The position numbers were made by a program, and so were the translations under genes. A stretch of DNA of 64,000 nt. It comes from Acidobacteriota bacterium. Lineage in GTDB: Bacteria; Acidobacteriota; UBA4820; DSQY01. The notes beneath the pieces are model-generated. The model searched no databases. It worked only from the letters and a program-made list of their open reading frames with translations, and had not been told where the DNA came from. The stretch spans positions 1 to 64,000 of the forward strand of contig JBFMHB010000007.1 of NCBI GenBank assembly GCA_040752915.1. The letters run 5' to 3'. Within the stretch, counting starts at the first letter, position 1. Each line of letters starts with the position of its first letter. Of the stretch, positions 17,136 through 25,489 are shown piece after piece.

Positions 17136-17655
17136 CGCTTCCTTCCCCGAGTCCCGGGTATCCGTCCGGAAGGTCCACCCTGACCGCTCCGCCCGACCGA
17201 TCCACCGCCACTCCCAGCCCCTTCACGGCCGGCACCTCGAATTCACCCCCTTCGCCCCGGGCCCGGATCACCCAGTAGGCCTTCCCCGCATCGACCCCGA
17301 CGACGGTCCCGATCCGGCCCCTCCGGGCATCCGTAACCGAAAGCCCGAGGACCTCGTCGGTGAAGAAAGCGTCCGGGTCCTCCGAAGGGACCGCTTCCTC
17401 GGGCAGGAAAATTTCCAGTCCCCGGAGTCCCTCGGCTTCTTCCGGCGTTTTCACCCCGTCGAGGGCCAGAACGGACCCCTTGGCGTAGGTGAAGAACTCC
17501 TTGAAGGGCAAGGCGCGCGCACCTTCCGCACTGGAGCCGGCCCAGACCGGCTCTCCGGCGGTCTTCTCCTCCAGCCCTTCTCGGTACGGCTCGACCCACA
17601 TCTGGCCCCGCGCCCCGCGGGGACCCTTTACGCGGGCAACGGCAACGAGTCTCAT
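17125..17655 (-). CDS. rimM: Ribosome maturation factor RimM
   Basis: Assists late maturation of the 30S head by binding S19. About 176 residues from the ATG at 17655 (MRLVAVARVKGPRGARGQMWV). An in-frame TTG at 17667 adds four residues; neither start has a good Shine-Dalgarno sequence, so the start is uncertain. The RimM N-terminal barrel is followed by the PRC-barrel part (FFTDEVLGLSVTDARRGRIGTVVGV). It stands between rpsP and trmD; the small KH-domain gene often found between rpsP and rimM is absent here. Confidence 0.9.
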   Translation of the reverse strand: MRLVAVARVKGPRGARGQMWVEPYREGLEEKTAGEPVWAGSSAEGARALPFKEFFTYAKGSVLALDGVKTPEEAEGLRGLEIFLPEEAVPSEDPDAFFTDEVLGLSVTDARRGRIGTVVGVDAGKAYWVIRARGEGGEFEVPAVKGLGVAVDRSGGAVRVDLPDGYPGLGEGSDAD

Positions 17656-17721
17656 CGGAGCGGGCAAGGCCGGCAGCGGAACCCCGAAGGCGCGGAGGGG
17701 GCTCCAGCGCCGGGAGCGGGG

Positions 17722-17970
17722 TCAGACCTGGGCGTTCTTCCGGGTGATGTCGATGAGCCGCGCCACCTGGGCCGAGGGCCTCGCTCCCCGGGCCAGCCAG
17801 TAGTCCACGCGCTGAAGGTCCACCTTCAGCTCGGAGGGATCCGGCAGGGGATCGTAGTGTCCGACTTCATCCACGTTCTTCCCCCCGGGCCGGTTACGGC
17901 TGTCCGAAACCACCAGCCGGTAGTAGGGGCGGTGCTTCCTTCCGATCCTCTTCAAGCGAATGGCCAGCAA
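17722..17970 (-). CDS. rpsP: Ribosomal protein bS16
   Basis: Small-subunit ribosomal protein needed for 30S assembly. I prefer a TTG start at 17970, giving 82 residues beginning LAIRLKRIGRKHRPYYRLVV. It has GAGGAGG seven bases upstream and matches the normal S16 N-terminus. A GTG at 17994 would add eight residues and leave only about ten bases after the predicted transcription start. RNRPGGKNVDEVGHYDPLP and ARPSAQVARLID are typical. First gene of the rpsP-rimM-trmD-rplS-rnhB-TPR operon. Confidence 0.93.
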   Translation of the reverse strand: MLAIRLKRIGRKHRPYYRLVVSDSRNRPGGKNVDEVGHYDPLPDPSELKVDLQRVDYWLARGARPSAQVARLIDITRKNAQV

Positions 17971-18010
17971 AGGCGCCTCCTCGTCGGCGCGCACCCGCGC
18001 GCAACTGTTA

Positions 18011-18040
18011 ATAATACGGGATTTCGGCCTTATCTGTCAA
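18011..18040 (-). promoter_or_regulatory. rpsP: Strong sigma70-type promoter of the rpsP operon
   Basis: Minus strand: consensus TTGACA (18040-18035), 18-base spacer, TATTAT (18016-18011). Predicted start of transcription is near 18004, leaving a leader of about 34 bases before the TTG start of rpsP. Confidence 0.85.
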
Positions 18041-18042
18041 GA

Positions 18043-18081
18043 CAAAGGCGGGGGCGGACAGACGCCCACCCCCGACCTTTG
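18043..18081 (-). terminator. GC-rich hairpin after EF-G, abutting the rpsP promoter
   Basis: CAAAGG...CGGGGG pairs with CCCCCG...CCTTTG on the minus strand, with one bulged base. It starts 19 bases past the EF-G stop and ends two bases before the rpsP -35. There is no T-run, so it is a weak or Rho-assisted terminator, or an insulator. Confidence 0.45.
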
Positions 18082-18099
18082 GGATTCCGTTGGCGGTCC

Positions 18100-20187
18100 C
18101 TATTCCGCTTCGGCGGCCTTCTTGGCTTCCTCCACGATCTTCTGCTGGATCAGAGCGGGAACCTCCTCGTACTGGGAGAACTCCATGGCGAAGGTCCCCC
18201 GGTCCGCCGTGAGGGACTTCAGGGTCGAGGCGTAGGTCAGCATCTCGGAGAGCGGAACCTGGGCCTTGATGACCTGGTTCCCGCCCTTTTGATTCATGCC
18301 GAGGATGCGGCCCCTTCGGCTGTTGAGGTCCCCCATGACGTCACCCATGCACTCCTCGGGGACCACCACCTCCACCCCCATGACCGGCTCCAGGATCGTC
18401 GGCTTGCACTTCTCCATGGCTTCCTTGAACCCCATGTGGGCCGCGATCTTGAAGGCCATTTCGGAGGAGTCCACGGGATGGAACCCCCCGTCGAAGAGGG
18501 TGATGCGCAGGTCCACGACGGGATAGCCGGCCACAACGCCCTTCTCCAGGGATTCGACCATCCCCTTCTCCACGGCCGGGATGAAATTCCGAGGGACCGC
18601 GCCGCCGAAGATCTCGTCTTTGAACTCGAATCCTCCTCCCCGGGGCAGGGGCTCCATTCGGATGTGGATGTCGGCGAACTGTCCGTGGCCGCCGGTCTGT
18701 TTCTTGTGACGCGCGTGAACCTCCGCCTTGCCCTTGATCGTCTCCTTGTAGGGGACTTTGGGTTGCTTGATGTTCATCTCCACGCCGTATCGGCGCTGGA
18801 CCCGAGCGGCCACGACCTCCACGTGCTGGCTTCCCGATCCGGAAACGAGCATTTCGTGGGTCTGGGGGTCCCGGCCCACCTTGAGGTTCGGGTCCTCCTC
18901 CACCATCCGCTGGAGGGCGGCCATGATCTTGTCCTCATCCCCGCGGCTCTTGGGTTCCACCGCGAAGGAAATGGCGGGGATGGGATAGGCCACGGGGGGG
19001 AATTGGAGGACCCGCTCCTTGGCGGCCAGGGTGTCGCCGGTGAAGGTCTCCTTGAGCTTCATCACGGCCCCGATGTCCCCGGCCGCGATCTCTTCGCACT
19101 TCACGTGTTCCTTGCCCCTCAGGTGAAAGAGCCCCGCCATGCGTTCCTGGCTCCCGCGGGCCGGATTCGTCAGGACCGAATCCCCGTTGATCTTGCCCGA
19201 CACGACCCGGAAGATGGATATCCGGCCCTGCTGGGGGTCCGAGATCGTCTTGAAGACGAACAGACTGGCGGGGGCCGCCGGGTCGGCGGGCACCGTCTCC
19301 GGCTCCGCTCCCTCCTTGGGGGTAGCGGAGAAGAGGGGCCGTTCGGAGGCGGACGGAGCGAATTCAGTGAGGAAGTTGAGCACGTCGGCCACGCCCACGT
19401 TCCTTGTGGCCGAAAGGCAGAGGACCGGGAAGATCTTGTCCTGGGCCACGCCCAGCCGGAGGGCCGCGGTGAGCTCCTCGGGGGTCAGATCCCCGGCCTC
19501 GAAGTACTTCTCCATCAGTTTCTCGTCCAGTTCCGCGACCATCTCCACCAGTTCCGAGCGCCGGCGGGAGGCCTCCTCCTGGAGGTCGGCCGGGATTGCC
19601 TCCTCCTTGTACTGACCGGACTCGTCGGCGGCATAACGGTGGAGCTTCCCGTGGATGAGGTCCACCACGCCCTCGAAGTGCTTCTCCTCCCCCAGGGGAA
19701 GAAACACGGGGACGGCAAGGCGGCCGAAATTCTCGTGGATGGACTTCAAGGCGCGTTCGAAGGAGGCGTTTTCCCTGTCCATCTTGTTGACCGCCAAGAT
19801 CCTGGGTACGCCGAACTCCTCCGCGTACTCCCAGGCCTTGTTGGTCATGACCTCCACACCGGAGACCGCGCTCACGAGCAGGACCGCCGCGTCCGAGACC
19901 CGGATCGGGCCCCTGGCGTCGGCGATGAAGTTGCCGTATCCGGGCGTGTCGAGGATATTGATCTTGCACTTGTTCCATTCGGCGAAGGCGAGGCTCGTGG
20001 AGACGGAGAATTTCTTTTCGATTTCGTCCGGCTCGAAATCCGTGGGGGCCGTGCCCTCGTCCACCTTTCCAAAGCGGTTCACGGCCTTCGCCGTATAGAG
20101 AATGGCCGAGGCGAGGCTGGTCTTCCCGGTGCCGCCGTGGCCGAGAAGCGTGACGTTCCGAATCTCCTGCGGTCCGTAGACTTTCAT
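18100..20187 (-). CDS. fusA: Elongation factor G-like GTPase (EF-G2 type)
   Basis: Translocation GTPase family, 695 residues. G1 GHGGTGKTSLASAIL, G3 DTPGYGNF and G4 NKMDREN are intact; domains II-V follow through to the C-terminus (PKVPYKETI..., KEAMEKCKPTILEPVM, LNSRRGRILGM). The P-loop begins GHGGTGKT rather than GHVDAGKT/GHIDAGKT, and the switch I region (DEGTAPTDFEPDEIEKKFSV) has SVSTSLAF in place of the canonical GITI. These are traits of EF-G paralogues (EF-G2/FusA2), so a main fusA is probably elsewhere, in an str operon. AGGAGG precedes the ATG; monocistronic with its own promoter. Confidence 0.88.
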   Translation of the reverse strand: MKVYGPQEIRNVTLLGHGGTGKTSLASAILYTAKAVNRFGKVDEGTAPTDFEPDEIEKKFSVSTSLAFAEWNKCKINILDTPGYGNFIADARGPIRVSDAAVLLVSAVSGVEVMTNKAWEYAEEFGVPRILAVNKMDRENASFERALKSIHENFGRLAVPVFLPLGEEKHFEGVVDLIHGKLHRYAADESGQYKEEAIPADLQEEASRRRSELVEMVAELDEKLMEKYFEAGDLTPEELTAALRLGVAQDKIFPVLCLSATRNVGVADVLNFLTEFAPSASERPLFSATPKEGAEPETVPADPAAPASLFVFKTISDPQQGRISIFRVVSGKINGDSVLTNPARGSQERMAGLFHLRGKEHVKCEEIAAGDIGAVMKLKETFTGDTLAAKERVLQFPPVAYPIPAISFAVEPKSRGDEDKIMAALQRMVEEDPNLKVGRDPQTHEMLVSGSGSQHVEVVAARVQRRYGVEMNIKQPKVPYKETIKGKAEVHARHKKQTGGHGQFADIHIRMEPLPRGGGFEFKDEIFGGAVPRNFIPAVEKGMVESLEKGVVAGYPVVDLRITLFDGGFHPVDSSEMAFKIAAHMGFKEAMEKCKPTILEPVMGVEVVVPEECMGDVMGDLNSRRGRILGMNQKGGNQVIKAQVPLSEMLTYASTLKSLTADRGTFAMEFSQYEEVPALIQQKIVEEAKKAAEAE

Positions 20188-20235
20188 GACCCCTCCTGTT
20201 CAGGGACTCAGTGTTCCGGGGCGGTACAGTGGTTC

Positions 20236-20265
20236 AGTTTAGCGGTCCGCCCGCCCCGGCGTCAA
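20236..20265 (-). promoter_or_regulatory. Promoter of the EF-G-like gene
   Basis: Minus strand: TTGACG (20265-20260), 18-base spacer, TAAACT (20241-20236); the same -10 is used by the arsR-feoB promoter at 40262-40290. About 50 bases upstream of the ATG. Confidence 0.65.
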
Positions 20266-20328
20266 GTCTCGCGCCCTCACGGCGCAAGGCGGTGGGGCAA
20301 GGGTTTGGGGATGCGGCCCGGGGATTTT

Positions 20329-20368
20329 CCGGTCCCTCCTGGGGCCACAGGAAACCGGAGGGGACCGG
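20329..20368 (-). terminator. Hairpin directly after the zinc-ribbon response regulator
   Basis: CCGGTCCCCTCC pairs with GGAGGGACCGG (11 pairs, one bulge) immediately after the TAG at 20370. The following sequence is AAAATCCCC, without a T-run, so intrinsic termination is doubtful. Confidence 0.4.
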
Positions 20369-20369
20369 T

Positions 20370-21116
20370 CTAGCCTTCCGCTTTTTGGATCTCCTCCTCC
20401 ACCCTTCGAAAGACCCGGTAGAGGTTGGCGTGCTCCCGCTGGCCCTGGTGGAGGATGCGGTCCAGCTTCTTGACGTCTTTCTTGGAAACCGTGAGGTTCG
20501 CCCCGAGGATGAAAGCGGACCGGGTATCCATGGTAGACAAGTCCACGGATACGAAGGCCACGTACATGCTTCGCCGCACCTCGGGAGGAAGCCCGTTGAT
20601 GGCCTGCAGGATGGCGAATCCGCCCTCCGGGTCGTCTCCGTAGCAGTTGTCCACGGTCACCAGGCTGTAAGGCTTTCGCCCGAGCGCCTCGAGCGCCGCC
20701 GCCTTGGAGGCCGCCAGGTCCACGGCGTACCCCTGCCGCTCCAGGATCTCGGAGATGGCGACCTGAAAGAGCGCTTCGTCCTCGCAGACGAGCGCGGTCT
20801 TCTGCCCTTCTTCCCCGAACTCGGCGTCCTCGTCGGAGCCCCAGGGTCCCGCTGCGACCCCCAGGTGCCTCAGGACGTCGGCCGTCACCTCGCGGCGCAG
20901 ACGGTCCCAGGAAGGGGTCCCGGGCCGCAGGCCGTTCCCCTCTTCCGGAAGGTCATTGCGGGCCGGTCTCGCCCCTTCGGAGGGCGCGGGAGCCTCCTCG
21001 GGCGCCACGGAGATCCGGCCTCCACAGGCGGGGCACTTGAGGGCCACCGGACGGGCCGGGAGTTTGGCCTCGTCCACCCGGAAGGATTTCCCGCAATCGG
21101 GGCACGTGATCGTCAT
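20370..21116 (-). CDS. Zinc-ribbon (MJ0042-type) plus receiver-domain protein
   Basis: A 248-residue cytosolic protein. An N-terminal zinc ribbon (CPDCGKSFRV...LKCPACGGRISV, residues ~4-37) is followed by a Pro/Glu-rich linker and a receiver-like domain from ~105 (TALVCEDEALFQVAISEIL). The likely phosphoacceptor Asp is in LVTVDNCYGDD, and FILGANLTVSKK carries the conserved Lys region. No DNA-binding output domain is present. The ATG at 21116 is preferred over a GTG at 21131 because GGTGGGAG precedes it and the ribbon normally begins at the N-terminus. It starts 16 bases after the pilT stop, so it is probably co-transcribed and linked to type IV pilus function. Confidence 0.82.
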   Translation of the reverse strand: MTITCPDCGKSFRVDEAKLPARPVALKCPACGGRISVAPEEAPAPSEGARPARNDLPEEGNGLRPGTPSWDRLRREVTADVLRHLGVAAGPWGSDEDAEFGEEGQKTALVCEDEALFQVAISEILERQGYAVDLAASKAAALEALGRKPYSLVTVDNCYGDDPEGGFAILQAINGLPPEVRRSMYVAFVSVDLSTMDTRSAFILGANLTVSKKDVKKLDRILHQGQREHANLYRVFRRVEEEIQKAEG

Positions 21117-21131
21117 GGCGGTTTCTCCCAC

Positions 21132-22397
21132 CTATTCCATCAAGTCCTTGATGTCCACGTCCAGAGCGGCCGGGATTGGGGCCGGGGCCGCGGGCTCGGA
21201 AACCGATGCCTTCTTTGCGGGGACCTGAGTCTGAACGGCCTGACCCGCAGCGGCCCCTCCCCCCGGAACGAGCCGCTGGGCGACCTTGGCCTCCCCCCCG
21301 GTGGCCGCGATGCCGGACATCCTGAGGGCCAGGTTGGCCGCGTTGGTCGCGTAGGAGAGGGCCATCTCCCGGGTCACGGCTCCCTCTTTCCAGAGGCGCT
21401 CCAACTCGTTGTCGAAGGTCTGCATCCCGTCGAGGAAGCCGTCGTTCATCGCGTCCACGAGGCTCTTGCCCTCACTCTCGCCCTTCTGGATGTACTCCCG
21501 GGTCCGCTCGCTGGACCTCAGGATCTCGCACACCGCCAGGCGCCCCGTCCCGTCCGCCCGCGGAATGAGGCGCTGGGAGATGATCCACTTGAAGGTCTGG
21601 CCGAAGCGCGTCCGGATCTGCTGTTCCTCGTTTTTCGGGAAGAGCCCGATGATCCGGTCCACGGTCTTGCTGGCGTCGATGGTGTGAAGCGTGGAGAGGA
21701 CCAGGTGCCCGGTCTCCGCCGCCTCCAGGGCGATCTCGGTGGTCTCCACGTCCCTCATTTCTCCCACCAGGATCACCTTGGGCGCCTGGCGGAGGGCCGC
21801 CCGGAGGGCCAGGGCGAAGGTCGGAACGTCGGCCCCCAGCTCCCGCTGGTTGATGGTGGATTTCTTGTGACGATGGAGGTATTCGATGGGATCCTCGATG
21901 GTCACGATGTGATAGGCCTTGTCCATGTTGATCTTGTTGATGATCGCCGCCAGGGTCGTGGATTTTCCGTTCCCCGTGGGGCCCGTGACGAGGACGATCC
22001 CGTTGCGCTCCTCGGCCACCCGGTTGATCTGATCCGGAAGGCCCAGCTCCTCGACCGTGGGAACCCCGCTGGGGATGACCCTCAAAACGATGCTGTAGGT
22101 GCCCCTCTGGGAGAACACGTTGACCCGGAAGCGGGTCTTGCCCGGGATGGAGTAGGAAAGGTCCGCCGATCCTTGCTTGAGAAGCTTCCGGATGAGGTTC
22201 CGGTCGTTGCGCATGAGGTGGAGCGCGATCTGCTCCGTCTGGTAAGGAGAGAGCTTGCCCAGCCCCTTGATGGGGACTTCCACGAGCTGCCCGTTCACCT
22301 CGACCTGGGGGGCGCGTCCTACGGAGAAGTTCAGGTCGCTGACTTGGGGTGAGAAGGAAAGCAGAAATTCGAACAAGGCGTCCATTTGGCCGGTCAC
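21132..22397 (-). CDS. pilT: Type IV pilus twitching ATPase PilT
   Basis: Hexameric cytoplasmic ATPase that powers pilus retraction. 421 residues from the GTG at 22397, chosen for GGGAGG five bases upstream; an ATG at 22385 is the alternative. Walker A GPTGNGKSTTLAAI, the Asp-box IEDPIEYLH, Walker B ILVGEMRDVETTEIAL and the His-box GHLVLSTLHT are all present. Compared with ordinary PilT (~345-370) it carries a C-terminal Ala/Pro-rich tail of about 55 residues (GGEAKVAQRL...DVDIKDLME), possibly a docking segment. PilU is the alternative. Downstream is the zinc-ribbon receiver protein; upstream is hisG, 102 bases away. Confidence 0.93.
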   Translation of the reverse strand: MTGQMDALFEFLLSFSPQVSDLNFSVGRAPQVEVNGQLVEVPIKGLGKLSPYQTEQIALHLMRNDRNLIRKLLKQGSADLSYSIPGKTRFRVNVFSQRGTYSIVLRVIPSGVPTVEELGLPDQINRVAEERNGIVLVTGPTGNGKSTTLAAIINKINMDKAYHIVTIEDPIEYLHRHKKSTINQRELGADVPTFALALRAALRQAPKVILVGEMRDVETTEIALEAAETGHLVLSTLHTIDASKTVDRIIGLFPKNEEQQIRTRFGQTFKWIISQRLIPRADGTGRLAVCEILRSSERTREYIQKGESEGKSLVDAMNDGFLDGMQTFDNELERLWKEGAVTREMALSYATNAANLALRMSGIAATGGEAKVAQRLVPGGGAAAGQAVQTQVPAKKASVSEPAAPAPIPAALDVDIKDLME

Positions 22398-22499
22398 GGA
22401 ACCCTCCCGCGGCGTCCCGTGGGAAACCACCGCCTGTTCAGGATGGACCACCTGGAACCGCGATGCAACCGACCCGCGGGCTTGAGTTCACGGGGACCC

Positions 22500-23093
22500 T
22501 TACGCCCCTTCGTCTTCCCACCATCTCTCTCGGAGGAATCGGTAGGCCCCCCTGTTGGCCACCAGGTGGGACTCCACGGACCTCAACACCCGCCTCTCGA
22601 CAAGCCCGTTTTCCCTCAGGGTTCGGCCCGTGTCCACCACATCGACGATGACATCCGAGAGCCCCAGGGCCGGCGCCAGCTCGGCGGAGGAAAGGAGGCG
22701 AATGATCCGGACCCACTCCCCGCTTTCGCCGAAGATCCGCTCCACCGTGCGCGGGTACTTGGTCGCCACTCGGAGAGGGCCTTCGCGGGGCGGGTCCTCT
22801 CCATGGGGTCCGGCCAGGGACAGGCGGCAGGTCCCGAAACCGAGGGCCTTGAGGTCGTACACGTCGGGGCTCTGCTCCTCGAGGACGTCCGAACCGACGA
22901 TCCCCAAGTCGGCCGCGCCGTTCTGGACGAACACCGGCACGTCCGGGCCCTTGAGCAGCACGACCTCCCAGCCCGGACCGAGCGGGAGGAGAAGGGCCCG
23001 AGCTCCCAGGTCTGGGCGTTGGAAACCCCGGCTGCAGAGCCAGTTCAGGGCGGGTTCGAGGATTCTTCCCTTGGTCAAGGCGATTCTGGGCAC
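22500..23093 (-). CDS. hisG: ATP phosphoribosyltransferase, short HisZ-dependent form
   Basis: First committed step of histidine synthesis: ATP + PRPP to phosphoribosyl-ATP. 197 residues from a GTG at 23093 with AAGGAG six bases before it; the longer frame begins inside hisZ. VPRIALTKGRILE opens the protein, NGAADLGIVGSDVLEE and LSDVIVDVVDTGRTLREN are conserved. The C-terminal regulatory ACT-like domain of long HisG is missing, as expected when HisZ is present. It is the last gene of the his operon, 58 bases after hisZ, the only real gap in the operon. Confidence 0.94.
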   Translation of the reverse strand: MPRIALTKGRILEPALNWLCSRGFQRPDLGARALLLPLGPGWEVVLLKGPDVPVFVQNGAADLGIVGSDVLEEQSPDVYDLKALGFGTCRLSLAGPHGEDPPREGPLRVATKYPRTVERIFGESGEWVRIIRLLSSAELAPALGLSDVIVDVVDTGRTLRENGLVERRVLRSVESHLVANRGAYRFLRERWWEDEGA

Positions 23094-23151
23094 GGCCTTC
23101 TCCTTCCAGACTTCGTTTTCGAAAGCGCCTATCGGAATCTCCGGTCGGCCT

Positions 23152-24138
23152 TCATCGCACGGCCCCGCCGCGAGCTTGGCCGGCAGGGCCAATCCCGCTC
23201 AGATCCACGGCGAAACCGATGGCGCCGAAGGAGCGTCCCAGAGCCGGATACAGCCCGTCGTAGCGGCCTCCCGAGAGGACCGCGGACGGGTGACCCGGAC
23301 GAAACGCCTTGAAGGTGAGTCCCGTGTAGTAATCCCAGTGACGCACATCGGCGGGGTCCAGGCGCAGGGTCAGGCCGGGGAAAAGGGCCTCCAGCCGCGC
23401 GCCCTGGTTTCTCAGTTCGAGCCAAATCTCCCACGCCCCGAGGGCCTGGAGGTCCGGGCGGAGGGACTCCACCTCCCCGGGCCGATCTCCCACGTGGAGC
23501 AACCGTCTCAAGGCGCGGGACTCGGCCGTGGCTCCGTACCGGTCTTCGAGTCCGCCAAGGGCGGAAAGGCTCTTCGCGTTCAACGCCCGACCCAGTGCCT
23601 CCTTGCCCTCGGCGGGCCAGGCCACGGACTCGAGGAGCGGACCCACCAACCCCCAGTGGCCCAACTCCAAGACGGCGCCTTTCAAGTCGAAGGACAAGAG
23701 GCTTTCCGCGGCCAGGGCCAGGATTTCCTCGTCGCCCTCCGGACCGGGTGAGCCCGATACCCGCTCGCACCCGGACTGGAGGATCTCGAGTCCGGCACTT
23801 CCGTCTCCTCGGGGCCGGCGGACCACAACCCCCGAGTAGCAGAGCCGCAGTGGACCGTCCAGGCGTTCCACGCGGCGGGACACCATCCAGGCGACCCCCG
23901 ATGTGAAGTCCGCACGGAGGGCCAGAGGTCCGGCTCCTTCCGACCTGACCGGGAGGATCCGCGAGTTGAGGGCCTCGGGAGATGCCCTCCGCGCGGCGGC
24001 TTCCGGGACCAAGAGCGGAGGAACGACCTCGGAGAAGCCGCGGCTCCGCCAAAGCTCCATGAGCGCCCCTTCCACTTCCCGGAGTCTCTTCGTGGGCTCC
24101 ATCCACAGCCCGGCGCTCAGCCCTCCGGCGGCGATCAC
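23152..24138 (-). CDS. hisZ: ATP phosphoribosyltransferase regulatory subunit
   Basis: Histidyl-tRNA synthetase paralogue without aminoacylation activity; pairs with short HisG and confers histidine feedback. 328 residues. Class II core remnants: LRADFTSGVAWMVSRR (motif 2 region) and WDYYTGLTFKAF with LSGGRYDGLYPALG near the C-terminus. The anticodon-binding domain of HisRS is absent. GTG start at 24138 overlaps the hisIE stop by four bases; an ATG at 24102 is a possible alternative. Confidence 0.92.
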   Translation of the reverse strand: MIAAGGLSAGLWMEPTKRLREVEGALMELWRSRGFSEVVPPLLVPEAAARRASPEALNSRILPVRSEGAGPLALRADFTSGVAWMVSRRVERLDGPLRLCYSGVVVRRPRGDGSAGLEILQSGCERVSGSPGPEGDEEILALAAESLLSFDLKGAVLELGHWGLVGPLLESVAWPAEGKEALGRALNAKSLSALGGLEDRYGATAESRALRRLLHVGDRPGEVESLRPDLQALGAWEIWLELRNQGARLEALFPGLTLRLDPADVRHWDYYTGLTFKAFRPGHPSAVLSGGRYDGLYPALGRSFGAIGFAVDLSGIGPAGQARGGAVR

Positions 24139-24743
24139 GGGGAGCCTCCCTCTCGCGCCGCCAGGGCGCCGAGCACCTCTGCCAGCGACACACCCCGGTC
24201 CGCCCAGAGCACCAGGAGGTGGTAAAGGAGATCCGCCGACTCCTCCACGACCCTCTCACGGCTCTCCGAGAGAGCCGCCACGACGGTCTCCACGGCCTCT
24301 TCTCCGACCTTCCTTGCGATCCGGGGCGTGCCTGCCCGAAAGAGGGCGGCGGTCCGGGACCCCTGCGGGAGGTTCCCTTTCCGTGCCGCGATGGTCTCTT
24401 CCAGCCGCTCCAAGACCCCCCCAGAAGGCGCGCCGCCCCAGAGCCTCTCGTTGAAGCACGTGGACGCGCCGGTGTGGCAGGTGGGTCCCTTGGGGACCAC
24501 GGCGACGAGGAGGCAATCTCCGTCGCAATCCGCCGAGACCGCCGACACCTCGTGGAGGTTCCCCGAGGTCTCCCCCTTCTTCCATAGCCGGTCCCGCGAA
24601 CGGGAGTGGAGGTGGAGAAGGCCCGTGAGCCTCGTCGCCTCGAAGGCCTCACGGTCCATGTACCCCAGCATGCGCACCTGCCCGGTCCGGGCATCCTGAA
24701 CCACCGCGGGAAGAAGCGCGTTTCTCTCGAAATCGGGACTCAT
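24135..24743 (-). CDS. hisI: Bifunctional phosphoribosyl-AMP cyclohydrolase / phosphoribosyl-ATP pyrophosphatase
   Basis: Steps 2 and 3 of histidine synthesis in one 202-residue chain (HisIE). The N-terminal cyclohydrolase domain (~1-105) has the metal site SADCDGDCLLV and TCHTGASTCF. The C-terminal pyrophosphohydrolase domain (~108-200) has KVGEEAVETVVAAL and EESADLLYHLLVLW. ATG overlaps the hisF stop by four bases. Confidence 0.95.
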   Translation of the reverse strand: MSPDFERNALLPAVVQDARTGQVRMLGYMDREAFEATRLTGLLHLHSRSRDRLWKKGETSGNLHEVSAVSADCDGDCLLVAVVPKGPTCHTGASTCFNERLWGGAPSGGVLERLEETIAARKGNLPQGSRTAALFRAGTPRIARKVGEEAVETVVAALSESRERVVEESADLLYHLLVLWADRGVSLAEVLGALAAREGGSP

Positions 24744-25489
24744 GGGCGGACCTCCTGGCCTCTGCCGGAGAGAAAGCCTTTCAAGGCGGGGATCGTCAGG
24801 CTTCCCTCATGGAAAACCGACGCCGCGAGGACCGCGTCGGCCCCCGCTTCCAACGCTTCGAGAAAATGGGCAGGCGCCCCCGCGCCTCCCGACGCGACGA
24901 CGGGAAGGCGGGTGAACCCGGCGAGGGCTCGGTAGAGGTCCGTGTCGAACCCGCCCCGGGTCCCGTCGGCGTCCATGCTGGTGATTAGGAGTTCCCCGGC
25001 CCCGAGCCGCTCGGCGAGCTCGGCCCACTCGAGGGCATCCCGACCCGTTCGGCGCGACCCCGCCGCCGCCATCACCTCCCATCCCCCCCCGCTCCTCCTC
25101 CTAACGTCCATGGCCAGAACGACGCACTGGCGGCCGAAGCGCTCGGAGGCCTTGGAAAGCAACGAGGGATCGTCCAGGGCGGCGGTGTTGACGGCGACTT
25201 TGTCCGCCCCCGCCCTCAGCAAGTCCGCCACGTCTTCGGCGCTCCGGACCCCTCCCCCCGCCGTGATGGGGAGAAAGACCCTCTCCGACACTTTCTCCAG
25301 GACGTGGAGGAGGGGGCGCCTGCCCTCGAGGGTGGCGCCCACGTCCAGAAAGACGAGTTCGTCGGCGCCCTGGGCGTCGTACCGGGAAGCCAGCTCCACC
25401 GGATCGCCGACGCGCCGAAGGCCTTGGAACCGGAGGCCCTTCACGACTCCCCGGGAGTCCACGTCCAGGCACGGTATGACCCGTTTCAT
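24740..25489 (-). CDS. hisF: Imidazole glycerol phosphate synthase cyclase subunit
   Basis: With HisH converts PRFAR and ammonia to imidazole glycerol phosphate and AICAR. 249-residue TIM barrel. Catalytic Asp in IPCLDVDSRG near the N-terminus and in TSMDADGTRGGFD (~residue 170). Phosphate loops ITAGGGVRS and VASGGAGAP are present. Start ATG at 25489 overlaps the hisA stop (ATGA). The open frame extending upstream is a shadow of hisA. Confidence 0.96.
   Translation of the reverse strand: MKRVIPCLDVDSRGVVKGLRFQGLRRVGDPVELASRYDAQGADELVFLDVGATLEGRRPLLHVLEKVSERVFLPITAGGGVRSAEDVADLLRAGADKVAVNTAALDDPSLLSKASERFGRQCVVLAMDVRRRSGGGWEVMAAAGSRRTGRDALEWAELAERLGAGELLITSMDADGTRGGFDTDLYRALAGFTRLPVVASGGAGAPAHFLEALEAGADAVLAASVFHEGSLTIPALKGFLSGRGQEVRP

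Noticed and set aside
16891-20373. A 1160-codon plus-strand open frame across rimM, rpsP and the EF-G gene
   Set aside because: It lies antisense to three well-recognised genes and its translation is Gly/Arg/Pro/His-rich without family motifs; a GC-skew shadow.
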